NCBI GenBank assembly: GCA_920105625.2
Contig: OV050030.1
Location: 321,150,368 to 321,214,367 of the forward strand
Length of the DNA stretch: 64,000 bases
Direction: 5' to 3'
Origin: Clusia tigrina
Taxonomy: Eukaryota > Arthropoda > Insecta > Diptera > Clusiidae
How positions within the stretch are numbered: position 1 is the first letter of the stretch; every line of letters begins with the position of its first letter. Below, piece by piece: positions 1-11,272 of the stretch. The position numbers and the translations under genes are program-made. The notes under the pieces are model-generated. The model saw nothing but the letters and a program-made list of their open reading frames with translations, was not told the DNA's origin and searched no databases.

Positions 1-463
1 AATGGAGTCATTGAAGTGTGTATTAATTATGATTTGCTTATTTATTGCGTTTATGGCATTGTGACAGTTAATTTCAGCACATTTTAGATGTTCTATAATT
101 TCTTCTCTGTTATCGTCATCCATCAGTCCAAACATCCATTTATAAACTATTCCTATTCCGTTAATTAGTCCTCTTTCTACTAAATTCAAAGGGTATTAAG
201 GTTTTTATTTTTGCCCCAATAATACGGATTTCTTTTCTTAAAATTTCCCTGTTGTCAATATCTATTTCTTCTATATTTTTGGCTATCTGTCCAATTATAT
301 TTAAATATTCAGTAGGGTGTATAATATGTAAGACGGTGTTTGTTGCATTAGGGATTTCTACTTGTTTTACCTGCAGCATCGCGTACCCCGAATTCTCCTC
401 AGCCCTTTCGACTCTTAGAAGTGCCTGGACCGTTGTCAGTAGCATCATTATCACGATCTTCAT
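1..463 (-). pseudogene. env: Element B env, partial copy (unit B0)
   Basis: N-terminal env part of the leftmost unit. A signal-peptide-like start (MKIVIMMLLTTVQA) at 463 opens a 100-codon frame that closes at 161. The frame then shifts at the basic RKR cleavage region, and the downstream frame (GLINGIG, KWMFG) runs off the window at position 1. It belongs to the G haplotype (IVYKW, NIIGQ). The gene overlaps the integrase fragment by 65 bp. Errantivirus Env is a membrane fusion glycoprotein; this copy cannot make one. Confidence 0.8.
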
Positions 464-857
464 TGTTGTTTTCCTGGAATAGATATTTACGTTTCACTTG
501 AGTTTTGTAGCCTTTTTTGAATTTATTGTCCCTAGACAGGAAGTAGTTGTCTTCCATCCTATAGTTTTCCACTTTCCTATACCTAGGTTGTGCCTTGCTA
601 ACTCTATAATTTTTTACAGATTTATTTTCGAAATCTGGGCATTCAATATTTCTTTTCCTTTTATTGATAGTGTTTATTCTCTTAGTTTTTTCTGTCCTAA
701 GTCTTTCTGAAATACATTTTAAGCTTTCGTTTGATATAACATAATTGATAAAATCTATAGGTTTGATTTTCGTCACTGAATGAATCGTATAATTATAGGC
801 GATTATTGCCTTCGAAACCTTTTCCTGCAAGTTGTCTTTATTGTTTTTCCCACGCAT
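399..857 (-). pseudogene. pol: Element B integrase C-terminal fragment (unit B0)
   Basis: A 152-codon frame that starts inside an integrase: the early AYNYTIHSVTKIKP stretch matches the region after the DDE core of Ty3/gypsy integrases. A basic, Lys/Arg-rich tail follows and overlaps the env start. Protease, RT, RNase H and the integrase core are deleted, so this is the surviving end of pol fused behind the gag start. G haplotype (SKAQPRY, FKKGYKT). Confidence 0.72.
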
Positions 858-1042
858 CTATTCTTGACATAGCCAAACAGAATATTTCTGTTGTTTTCCG
901 CAAATGCTGCGATAGATGGTAGCAAGGCTTCAACCTGCTCCAAAAAGTCTGGCAGTTGGCTTTGTTCCTTCCCGTCGAATGTTGGGATCTCTCTGATACA
1001 GTTTAATACCAGATTAAATTGCTGCACTAAATTATTTTCCAT
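803..1042 (-). pseudogene. gag: Element B gag N-terminal fragment (unit B0)
   Basis: ATG at 1042 opens 79 codons. Residues 17-35 (REIPTFDGKEQSQLPDFLE) look like the N-terminal capsid region of gypsy-group Gag. The last ~25 residues read through the deletion junction into pol sequence in the wrong frame, so the natural Gag ends near codon 55. The junction lies around 840-860. This short Gag start is the only structural protein left. Confidence 0.65.
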
Positions 1043-1744
1043 TTCAAAAAAAAAAATACTATACTACGCCTTGTACAGAAACAAAATTGCAAATTGGTCT
1101 TCCTTTCGCTCAACGGAAAAAAAATAAATTTTCCATTTATTTATCAAAACTGAGACTAATCTATAAACCCTTTATCACTTAAGCATACAATACAAAAAGG
1201 TACACGCTATAACTATTTATTAAATAATGTATAAAAATAAATTAATTTTATTTACTCTGTTAATATCCTTGTCTGTTATTTTCTCTTCTTCAGGATTATT
1301 GATAATCCTTATTGTTGGAAATCCTTGTTGTTAATATTATGTTGCAAATTTTGTTGTTTTTGTTGTTGAAGAAATATTCTTAATTTAAGATGATATTTAT
1401 TCTATCAAACGTTGTTGTTGGTTTTTTGTTTGATTTTTCTTTATTAAACAAGTTCTTAGTTTTTCACTTTTTCAAAATTATTTGTTAACTGCAGTCCCAG
1501 TAATTATAATTCTAAATTAAAAACTATTTATTGATTTTTCACTTTTTCCAAATTAATTGTTAAATGTAGTCCGAACATTTATTGTTTAAATTAAAAATAT
1601 TAACCAAACTTCATTGGTTTTTCACTTTTTCAAACAAATTGTTAACTGTGAACCGAATCATTTATTAGTAATGTTATTTCTTTTTTTTTCTTTAAATTAG
1701 AAATTAACAAAACTTTATTTTTTTTTTTTTAATCCTCGTCGCCA
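1043..1744 (-). other. Element B leader with three imperfect repeats
   Basis: Untranslated leader between the LTR and gag; no credible gene. Next to the LTR is the primer site TGGCGACGAGG (1734-1744), complementary to the 3' end of animal tRNA-Ser(GCU), then an A-rich run on the minus strand. Three copies of a GAAAAAGTGAAAAA core, each next to a TTAACAA or TTTAACAA block, lie near 1460, 1534 and 1616. Equivalent leaders are at 4106-4807, 7168-7869, 10237-10939, 13301-13990 and 16359-17058; that at 13301 has lost part of the first repeat. Repeated leader motifs are known in gypsy as an insulator, but the Su(Hw) core was not seen, so function is open. Confidence 0.7.
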
Positions 1745-2077
1745 GTTTGGTTGAGAGAATAAAAATTCGTTTAATCTGTTTCACGTCTCTTTATTATCTG
1801 TATTTATTAAATTTTTCTTCATGCTTACAAGCTAACTTAAACATACAATTTATAATCAAAGAATTCTGTTGACGGTGCAAATTCACACGGTCCACAAAAG
1901 CGTTCATCAAATTCGCAAACACATGTATATTGGGCATGAACACTTGTTTTAAGTATTCGGGTTGCAAGTCATGTATGTATGTGGATGAGACGAATCTGCT
2001 TATTAGGCAGATTCGTTCACAAAACAACTGAACAAAAAAATGTAAGTTTATTTTAGGAGCGTTTGCTCCATATGACT
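1745..2077 (-). repeat. Element B LTR 1
   Basis: 333 bp, starting AGTCATATGG after a G-rich polypurine tract (2078-2087) and ending CAACCAAAC before the tRNA-Ser-type primer site. Within it are a GGAGC/GCTCC hairpin at the 5' end, a strong 9-bp hairpin (CGAATCTGC / GCAGATTCG) near 1995-2019 and AATAAA-type signals near the 3' end. The start is fixed by LTR 8, where flanking DNA diverges exactly at this base. It serves as 3' LTR of one unit and 5' LTR of the next. Confidence 0.9.
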
Positions 2078-3526
2078 CCTCCACCCCCAGATTCAGCAGT
2101 CTCTGCTGAATGTGCGGCAATAGGTTTCAATTCGATATTAATATCAATTTCCCGATTCTTTTTACAACATTTCTTGCAGACCGAATACATTACAACAATA
2201 AGTATTATTAAAAAGATTAAAGAATTATTTAAACCGTAAGATACATTTTTGTGGTACGTTAATTCTTCAATTTGCTTTATGTTTTCGAATTGGTTAATCT
2301 TGATTTTTTCAAAGGTAAGTTTTTCTTCAAATACTACCCCTATTATATCATTATTTGGGTAGATAAATTTTTCGTTTACAATAGTATTTTTTATTTACAA
2401 AGGTTTTGTTTAATAATTTAAGTTCACAATCGTAAAAATTAATTAAATTTTTTTTATTCAGTACAATATTTCTATATCTTGAGTTAATTTGGCTTTAAGT
2501 GCGTTTTTTATTAAAATTAGATCATAATCAATAACGACGATGCTTGTTTGGTTATTGAACACCTATCTGCAATTTCTTTCTACAACACAGTTTTTGCTTT
2601 CTACAAGATCGCCTGGCAATACATTTTCTTTGTATGAGAAGGTCGTGTTCCTAACTGTGATTACTAATTCAGGGTTTTCCTCAATTTCAAGGTACCTATC
2701 GTTCGGTAGTGATGTTATCAGTTTCAAATCTGTCAGAAAAAAGTCCTTGGGAATTTTTATTGCTATAATGAGCGAATTATTCCTATAAGTCATTACTCCT
2801 AACTTTAAAAACTTTAATTTGAAATAATCGATGTTAAAATTTTCAATTTCTTCGGGAGTCACTATACCTGGGTGTACTATATTGCATCTAGCTGCTGCTA
2901 TATTTTCCTGAATTTGCGTTATTTTGTTTTCAAAGTTTTTCAATTTAAGCATTTGATCAGTGTAAAGAAGTTTTCTAACTATTTCGCTGTTACGTTTTTT
3001 AATTTCTGCAAAAGTACTATTTATTTTAATTCTGTCAGTTTCTATAGCCTCTCGTATAATTTCAATGGAGTCATTGAAGTGTGTATTAATTATGATTTGC
3101 TTATTTATTGCGTTTATGGCATTGTGACCGTTAATTTCAGCACATTTTAGATGTTCTATAATTTCTTCTCTGTTATCGTCATCCATCAGTCCAAACATCC
3201 ATTTATAAACATTTCCTATTCCGTTAATTAGTCCTCTTTCTACTAAATTCAAAGGGTATTAAGGTTTTTATTTTTGCCCCAATAATACGGATTTCTTTTC
3301 TTAAAATTTCCCTGTTGTCAATATCTATTTCTTCTATATTTTTGGCTATCTGTCTAATTATATTTAAATATTCAGTAGGGTGTATAATATGTAAGACGGT
3401 GTTTGTTGCATTAGGGATTTCTACTTGTTTTACCTGCAGCATCGCGTACCCCGAATTCTCCTCAGCCCTTTCGACTCTTAGAAGTGCCTGGACCGTTGTC
3501 AGTAGCATCATTATCACGATCTTCAT
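2053..3526 (-). pseudogene. env: Element B env, broken (unit B1)
   Basis: Most complete view of element B env. Signal peptide region 3526-3485; N-terminal part to 3224; frameshift at the RKR cleavage region (3224-3252); ectodomain frame 3252-2563 with KWMFGLMDDDN and coiled-coil-like helices; TAG stop at 2563. The same frame then continues toward a membrane segment (LNNSLIFLIILIVVMY) and a cytoplasmic tail ending TAA at 2053 inside the LTR. A further 7-nt deletion near 2474 breaks the tail in this R haplotype (NVYKW, NIIRQ). Confidence 0.82.
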
Positions 3527-3920
3527 TGTTGTTTTCCTGGAATAGATATTTACGTTTCACTTGAGTTTTGTAGACTTTTTTGAATTTATTGTCCCTAGAC
3601 AGCAAGTAGTTGTCTTCCATCCTATAGTTTTCCACTTTCCTATACCTAGGTAGTGCCTTGCTAACTCTATAATTTTTTACAAATTTATTTTCGAAATCTG
3701 GGCATTCAATATTTCCTTTCCTTTTGTTGATAGTGTTTATTCTCTTAGTTTTTTCTGTCCTAAGTCTTTCTGAAATACATTTTAAGCTTTCGTTTGATAT
3801 AACATAATTGATAAAATCTATAGGTTTGATTTTCGTCACTGAATGAATCGTATAATTATAGGCGATTATTGCCTTCGAAACCTTTTCCTGCAAGTTGTCT
3901 TTATTGTTTTTCCCACGCAT
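3462..3920 (-). pseudogene. pol: Element B integrase C-terminal fragment (unit B1)
   Basis: 152 codons, R haplotype: differs from unit B0 at KRKGNIEC, NKFVKN, SKALPRY and FKKVYKT. Same truncated start behind the gag fragment and same overlap with env. Confidence 0.7.
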
Positions 3921-4105
3921 CTATTCTTGACATAGCCAAACAGAATATTTCTGTTGTTTTCCGCAAATGCTGCGATAGATGGTAGCAAGGCTTCAACCTG
4001 CTCCAAAAAGTCTGGCAGTTGGCTTTGTTCCTTCCCATCGAATGTTGGGATCTCTCTGATACAGTTTAATACCAGATTAAATTGCTGCACTAAATTATTT
4101 TCCAT
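3866..4105 (-). pseudogene. gag: Element B gag N-terminal fragment (unit B1)
   Basis: 79 codons with the same protein as unit B0, including the out-of-frame end after the deletion junction. The only visible difference nearby is a silent change in the FDGKE codons. Confidence 0.62.
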
Positions 4106-4807
4106 TTCAAAAAAAAAAATACTATACTACGCCTTGTACAGAAACAAAATTGCAAATTGGTCTTCCTTTCGCTCAACGGAAAAAAAATAAATTTTCCATT
4201 TATTTATCAAAACTGAGACTAATCTATAAACCCTTTATCACTTAAGCATACAATACAAAAAGGTACACGCTATAACTATTTATTAAATAATGTATAAAAA
4301 TAAATTAATTTTATTTACTCTGTTAATATCCTTGTCTGTTATTTTCTCTTCTTCAGGATTATTGATAATCCTTATTGTTGGAAATCCTTGTTGTTAATAT
4401 TATGTTGCAAATTTTGTTGTTTTTGTTGTTGAAGAAATATTCTTAATTTAAGATGATATTTATTCTATCAAACGTTGTTGTTGGTTTTTTGTTTGATTTT
4501 TCTTTATTAAACAAGTTCTTAGTTTTTCACTTTTTCAAAATTATTTGTTAACTGCAGTCCCAGTAATTATAATTCTAAATTAAAAACTATTTATTGATTT
4601 TTCACTTTTTCCAAATTAATTGTTAAATGTAGTCCGAACATTTATTGTTTAAATTAAAAATATTAACCAAACTTCATTGGTTTTTCACTTTTTCAAACAA
4701 ATTGTTAACTGTGAACCGAATCATTTATTAGTAATGTTATTTCTTTTTTTTTCTTTAAATTAGAAATTAACAAAACTTTATTTTTTTTTTTTTAATCCTC
4801 GTCGCCA

Positions 4808-5139
4808 GTTTGGTTGAGAGAATAAAAATTCGTTTAATCTGTTTCACGTCTCTTTATTATCTGTATTTATTAAATTTTTCTTCATGCTTACAAGCTAACT
4901 TAAACATACAATTTATAATCAAAGAATTCTGTTGACGGTGCAAATTCACACGGTCCACAAAAGCGTTCATCAAATTCGCAAACTCATGTATATTGGGCAT
5001 GAACACTTGTTTTAAGTATTCGGGTTGCAAGTCATGTATGTATGTGGATGAGACGAATCTGCTTATTAGGCAGATTCGTTCACAAAACAACTGAACAAAA
5101 AATGTAAGTTTATTTTAGGAGCGTTTGCTTCATATGACT
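4808..5139 (-). repeat. Element B LTR 2
   Basis: 332 bp; lacks one base of an A-run and has CTTC for CTCC near its 5' end. LTRs 7 and 8 share these variants, although they are 14-16 kb away. Confidence 0.9.
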
Positions 5140-6588
5140 CCTCCACCCCCAGATTCAGCAGTCTCTGCTGAATGTGCGGCAATAGGTTTCAATTCGATAT
5201 TAATATCAATTTCCCGATTCTTTTTACAACATTTCTTGCAGACCGAATACATTACAACAATAAGTATTATTAAAAAGATTAAAGATATATTTAAACCGTA
5301 AGATACATTTTTGTGGTACGTTAATTCTTCAATTTGCTTTATGTTTTCGAATTGGTTAATCTTGATTTTTTCAAAGGTAAGTTTTTCTTCAAATACTACC
5401 CCTATTATATCATTATTTGGGTAGATAAATTTTTCGTTTACAATAGTATTTTTTATTTACAAAGGTTTTGTTTAATAATTTAAGTTCACAATCGTAAAAA
5501 TTAATTAAATTTTTTTTATTCAGTACAATATTTCTATATCTTGAGTTAATTTGGCTTTAAGTGCGTTTTTTATTAAAATTAGATCATAATCAATAACGAC
5601 GATGCTTGTTTGGTTATTGAACACCTATCTGCAATTTCTTTCTACAACACAGTTTTTGCTTTCTACAAGATCGCCTGGCAATACATTTTCTTTGTATGAG
5701 AAGGTCGTGTTCCTAACTGTGATTACTAATTCAGGGTTTTCCTCAATTTCAAGGTACCTATCGTTCGGTAGTGATGTTATCAGTTTCAAATCTGTCAGAA
5801 AAAAGTCCTTGGGAATTTTTATTGCTATAATGAGCGAATTATTCCTATAAGTCATTACTCCTAACTTTAAAAACTTTAATTTGAAATAATCGATGTTAAA
5901 ATTTTCAATTTCTTCGGGAGTCACTATACCTGGGTGTACTATATTGCATCTAGCTGCTGCTATATTTTCCTGAATTTGCGTTATTTTGTTTTCAAAGTTT
6001 TTCAATTTAAGCATTTGATCAGTGTAAAGAAGTTTTCTAACTATTTCGCTGTTACGTTTTTTAATTTCTGCAAAAGTACTATTTATTTTAATTCTGTCAG
6101 TTTCTATAGCCTCTCGTATAATTTCAATGGAGTCATTGAAGTGTGTATTAATTATGATTTGCTTATTTATTGCGTTTATGGCATTGTGACCGTTAATTTC
6201 AGCACATTTTAGATGTTCTATAATTTCTTCTCTGTTATCGTCATCCATCAGTCCAAACATCCATTTATAAACATTTCCTATTCCGTTAATTAGTCCTCTT
6301 TCTACTAAATTCAAAGGGTATTAAGGTTTTTATTTTTGCCCCAATAATACGGATTTCTTTTCTTAAAATTTCCCTGTTGTCAATATCTATTTCTTCTATA
6401 TTTTTGGCTATCTGTCTAATTATATTTAAATATTCAGTAGGGTGTATAATATGTAAGACGGTGTTTGTTGCATTAGGGATTTCTACTTGTTTTACCTGCA
6501 GCATCGCGTACCCCGAATTCTCCTCAGCCCTTTCGACTCTTAGAAGTGCCTGGACCGTTGTCAGTAGCATCATTATCACGATCTTCAT
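5115..6588 (-). pseudogene. env: Element B env, broken (unit B2)
   Basis: R-type env (NVYKW, NIIRQ) with the common cleavage-site frameshift (6286-6314), the TAG at 5625 and the 7-nt tail deletion. It is joined to a G-type integrase fragment, so this unit is a recombinant of the two haplotypes. Confidence 0.82.
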
Positions 6589-6982
6589 TGTTGTTTTCCT
6601 GGAATAGATATTTACGTTTCACTTGAGTTTTGTAGCCTTTTTTGAATTTATTGTCCCTAGACAGCAAGTAGTTGTCTTCCATCCTATAGTTTTCCACTTT
6701 CCTATACCTAGGTTGTGCCTTGCTAACTCTATAATTTTTTACAGATTTATTTTCGAAATCTGGGCATTCAATATTTCTTTTCCTTTTATTGATAGTGTTT
6801 ATTCTCTTAGTTTTTTCTGTCCTAAGTCTTTCTGAAATACATTTTAAGCTTTCGTTTGATATAACATAATTGATAAAATCTATAGGTTTGATTTTCGTCA
6901 CTGAATGAATCGTATAATTATAGGCGATTATTGCCTTCGAAACCTTTTCCTGCAAGTTGTCTTTATTGTTTTTCCCACGCAT
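6524..6982 (-). pseudogene. pol: Element B integrase C-terminal fragment (unit B2)
   Basis: 152 codons, G-type (KRKRNIEC, SKAQPRY, FKKGYKT), next to R-type env. The haplotype switch therefore falls between about 6420 and 6640. Confidence 0.7.
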
Positions 6983-7167
6983 CTATTCTTGACATAGCCA
7001 AACAGAATATTTCTGTTGTTTTCCGCAAATGCTGCGATAGATGGTAGCAAGGCTTCAACCTGCTCCAAAAAGTCTGGCAGTTGGCTTTGTTCCTTCCCAT
7101 CGAATGTTGGGATCTCTCTGATACAGTTTAATACCAGATTAAATTGCTGCACTAAATTATTTTCCAT
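6928..7167 (-). pseudogene. gag: Element B gag N-terminal fragment (unit B2)
   Basis: 79 codons, same protein as unit B0; ends out of frame in pol sequence. Confidence 0.62.
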
Positions 7168-7869
7168 TTCAAAAAAAAAAATACTATACTACGCCTTGTA
7201 CAGAAACAAAATTGCAAATTGGTCTTCCTTTCGCTCAACGGAAAAAAAATAAATTTTCCATTTATTTATCAAAACTGAGACTAATCTATAAACCCTTTAT
7301 CACTTAAGCATACAATACAAAAAGGTACACGCTATAACTATTTATTAAATAATGTATAAAAATAAATTAATTTTATTTACTCTGTTAATATCCTTGTCTG
7401 TTATTTTCTCTTCTTCAGGATTATTGATAATCCTTATTGTTGGAAATCCTTGTTGTTAATATTATGTTGCAAATTTTGTTGTTTTTGTTGTTGAAGAAAT
7501 ATTCTTAATTTAAGATGATATTTATTCTATCAAACGTTGTTGTTGGTTTTTTGTTTGATTTTTCTTTATTAAACAAGTTCTTAGTTTTTCACTTTTTCAA
7601 AATTATTTGTTAACTGCAGTCCCAGTAATTATAATTCTAAATTAAAAACTATTTATTGATTTTTCACTTTTTCCAAATTAATTGTTAAATGTAGTCCGAA
7701 CATTTATTGTTTAAATTAAAAATATTAACCAAACTTCATTGGTTTTTCACTTTTTCAAACAAATTGTTAACTGTGAACCGAATCATTTATTAGTAATGTT
7801 ATTTCTTTTTTTTTCTTTAAATTAGAAATTAACAAAACTTTATTTTTTTTTTTTTAATCCTCGTCGTCA

Positions 7870-8202
7870 GTTTGGTTGAGAGAATAAAAATTCGTTTAAT
7901 CTGTTTCACGTCTCTTTATTATCTGTATTTATTAAATTTTTCTTCATGCTTACAAGCTAACTTAAACATACAATTTATAATCAAAGAATTCTGTTGACGC
8001 TGCAAATTCACACGGTCCACAAAAGCGTTCATCAAATTCGCAAACACATGTATGTTGGGCATGAACACTTGTTTTAAGTATTCGGGTTGCAAGTCATGTA
8101 TGTATGTGGATGAGACGAATCTGCTTATTAGGCAGATTCGTTCACAAAACAACTGAACAAAAAAATGTAAGTTTATTTTAGGAGCGTTTGCTCCATATGA
8201 CT
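7870..8202 (-). repeat. Element B LTR 3
   Basis: 333 bp. Private changes include a primer site reading TGACGACG instead of TGGCGACG (7862-7869), a changed base just beyond the LTR start (CTGCTCC), and CACCAG breaking the env-tail palindrome. The primer-site change should weaken tRNA priming of the unit to its left. Confidence 0.88.
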
Positions 8203-9657
8203 GCTCCACCCCCAGATTCACCAGTCTCTGCTGAATGTGCGGCAATAGGTTTCAATTCGATATTAATATCAATTTCCCGATTCTTTTTACAACATTTCTT
8301 GCAGACCGAATACATTACAACAATAAGTATTATTAAAAAGATTAAAGATATATTTAAACCGTAAGATACATTTTTGTGGTACGTTAATTCTTCAATTTGC
8401 TTTATGTTTTCGAATTGGTTAATCTTGATTTTTTCAAGGTAAGTTTTTCTTCAAATACTACCCCTATTATATCATTATTTGGGTAGATAAATTTTTCGTT
8501 TACAATAGTATTTTTTATTTACAAAGGTTTTGTTTAATAATTTAAGTTCACAATCGTAAAAATTAATTAAGTTATTTTTATTCAGTACAATATTTCTATT
8601 GTCACAATCTTGAGTTAATTTGGCATTAAGTGCGTTTTTTATTAAAATTAGATCATAATCAATAACGACGATGCTTGTTTGGTTATTGAACACCTATCTG
8701 CAATTTCTTTCTACAACACAGTTTTTGCTTTCTACAAGATCGCCTGGCAATACATTTTCTTTGTATGAGAAGGTCGTGTTCCTAACTGTGATTACTAATT
8801 CAGGGTTTTCCTCAATTTCAAGGTACCTATCGTTCGGTAGTGATGTTATCAGTTTCAAATCTGTCAGAAAAAAGTCCTTAGGAATTTTTATTGCTATAAT
8901 GAGCGAATTATTCCTATAAGTCATTACTCCTAACTTTAAAAACTTTAATTTGAAATAATCGATGTTAAAATTTTCAATTTCTTCGGGAGTCACTATACCT
9001 GGGTGTACTATATTGCATCTAGCTGCTGCTATATTTTCCTGAATTTGCGTTATTTTGTTTTCAAAGTTTTTCAATTTAAGCATTTGATCAGTGTAAAGAA
9101 GTTTTCTAACTATTTCGCTGTTACGTTTTTTAATTTCTGCAAAAGTACTATTTATTTTAATTCTGTCAGTTTCTATAGCCTCTCGTATAATTTCAATGGA
9201 GTCATTGAAGTGTGTATTAATTATGATTTGCTTATTTATTGCGTTTATGGCATTGTGACCGTTAATTTCAGCACATTTTAGATGTTCTATAATTTCTTCT
9301 CTGTTATCGTCATCCATCAGTCCAAACATCCATTTATAAACTATTCCTATTCCGTTAATTAGTCCTCTTTCTACTAAATTCAAAGGGTATTAAGGTTTTT
9401 ATTTTTGCCCCAATAATACGGATTTCTTTTCTTAAAATTTCCCTGTTGTCAATATCTATTTCTTCTATATTTTTGGCTATCTGTCCAATTATATTTAAAT
9501 ATTCAGTAGGGTGTATAATATGTAAGACGGTGTTTGTTGCATTAGGGATTTCTACTTGTTTTACCTGCAGCATCGCGTACCCCGAATTCTCCTCAGCCCT
9601 TTCGACTCTTAGAAGTGCCTGGACCGTTGTCAGTAGCATCATTATCACGATCTTCAT
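8178..9657 (-). pseudogene. env: Element B env, broken (unit B3)
   Basis: G-type env (IVYKW, NIIGQ). It carries the shared frameshift (9355-9383) and the TAG at 8694-8696. After the TAG the frame stays open for 72 codons (8693-8475), because the 7-nt deletion of R-type copies is absent. A 1-nt loss in the A-run near 8437 shifts the stretch before the membrane segment. Confidence 0.82.
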
Positions 9658-10051
9658 TGTTGTTTTCCTGGAATAGATATTTACGTTTCACTTGAGTTTT
9701 GTAGCCTTTTTTGAATTTATTGTCCCTAGACAGCAAGTAGTTGTCTTCCATCCTATAGTTTTCCACTTTCCTATACCTAGGTTGTGCCTTGCTAACTCTA
9801 TAATTTTTTACAGATTTATTTTCGAAATCTGGGCATTCAATATTTCTTTTCCTTTTATTGATAGTGTTTATTCTCTTAGTTTTTTCTGTCCTAAGTCTTT
9901 CTGAAATACATTTTAAGCTTTCGTTTGATATAACATAATTGATAAAATCTATAGGTTTGATTTTCGTCACTGAATGAATCGTATAATTATAGGCGATTAT
10001 TGCCTTCGAAACCTTTTCCTGCAAGTTGTCTTTATTGTTTTTCCCACGCAT
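9593..10051 (-). pseudogene. pol: Element B integrase C-terminal fragment (unit B3)
   Basis: 152 codons, G haplotype; differs from unit B0 only at NYLLSRD versus NYFLSRD. Confidence 0.7.
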
Positions 10052-10236
10052 CTATTCTTGACATAGCCAAACAGAATATTTCTGTTGTTTTCCACAAATG
10101 CTGCGATAGATGGTAGCAAGGCTTCAACCTGCTCCAAAAAGTCTGGCAGTTGGCTTTGTTCCTTCCCATCGAATGTTGGGATCTCTCTGATACAGTTTAA
10201 TACCAGATTAAATTGCTGCACTAAATTATTTTCCAT
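9997..10236 (-). pseudogene. gag: Element B gag N-terminal fragment (unit B3)
   Basis: 79 codons with one substitution (AAFVENN for AAFAENN). An extra A before the start leaves the upstream leader open to 10308, but the start at 10236 matches the other copies. Confidence 0.62.
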
Positions 10237-10939
10237 TTCAAAAAAAAAAAATACTATACTACGCCTTGTACAGAAACAAAATTGCAAATTGGTCTTCCTT
10301 TCGCTCAACGGAAAAAAAATAAATTTTCCATTTATTTATCAAAACTGAGACTAATCTATAAACCCTTTATCACTTAAGCATACAATACAAAAAGGTACAC
10401 GCTATAACTATTTATTAAATAATGTATAAAAATAAATTAATTTTATTTACTCTGTTAATATCCTTGTCTGTTATTTTCTCTTCTTCAGGATTATTTATAA
10501 TCCTTATTGTTGGAAATCCTTGTTGTTAATATTATGTTGCAAATTTTGTTGTTTTTGTTGTTGAAGAAATATTCTTAATTTAAGATGATATTTATTCTAT
10601 CAAACGTTGTTGTTGGTTTTTTGTTTGATTTTTCTTTATTAAACAAGTTCTTAGTTTTTCACTTTTTCAAAATTATTTGTTAACTGCAGTCCCAGTAATT
10701 ATAATTCTAAATTAAAAACTATTTATTGATTTTTCACTTTTTCCAAATTAATTGTTAAATGTAGTCCGAACATTTATTGTGTAAATTAAAAATATTAACC
10801 AAACTTCATTGGTTTTTCACTTTTTCAAACAAATTGTTAACTGTGAACCGAATCATTTATTAGTAATGTTATTTCTTTTTTTTTCTTTAAATTAGAAATT
10901 AACAAAACTTTATTTTTTTTTTTTTAATCCTCGTCGCCA

Positions 10940-11272
10940 GTTTGGTTGAGAGAATAAAAATTCGTTTAATCTGTTTCACGTCTCTTTATTATCTGTATTT
11001 ATTAAATTTTTCTTCATGCTTACAAGCTAACTTAAACATACAATTTATAATCAAAGAATTCTGTTGACGGTGCAAATTCACACGGTCCACAAAAGCGTTC
11101 ATCAAATTCGCAAACACATGTATATTGGGCATGAACACTTGTTTTAAGTATTCGGGTTGCAAGTCATGTATGTATGTGGATGAGACGAATCTGCTTATTA
11201 GGCAGATTCGTTCACAAAACAACTGAACAAAAAAATGTAAGTTTATTTTAGGAGCGTTTGCTCCATATGACT
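10940..11272 (-). repeat. Element B LTR 4
   Basis: 333 bp, no difference from LTR 1 noticed; the strong internal hairpin is intact. Confidence 0.9.

Noticed and set aside
1794..2120. 108-codon sense frame spanning the env tail and element B LTR, present in most units
   Set aside because: It persists because copies are nearly identical; no family motif, and LTR 2 (4857-5090) and LTR 8 (20403-20636) copies are shorter through a 1-base change.
2540..2788. 82-codon plus-strand frame opposite element B env, in every unit, and the 92-codon frame at 2872
   Set aside because: Opposite-strand shadows of env with no motif; counts follow unit number.
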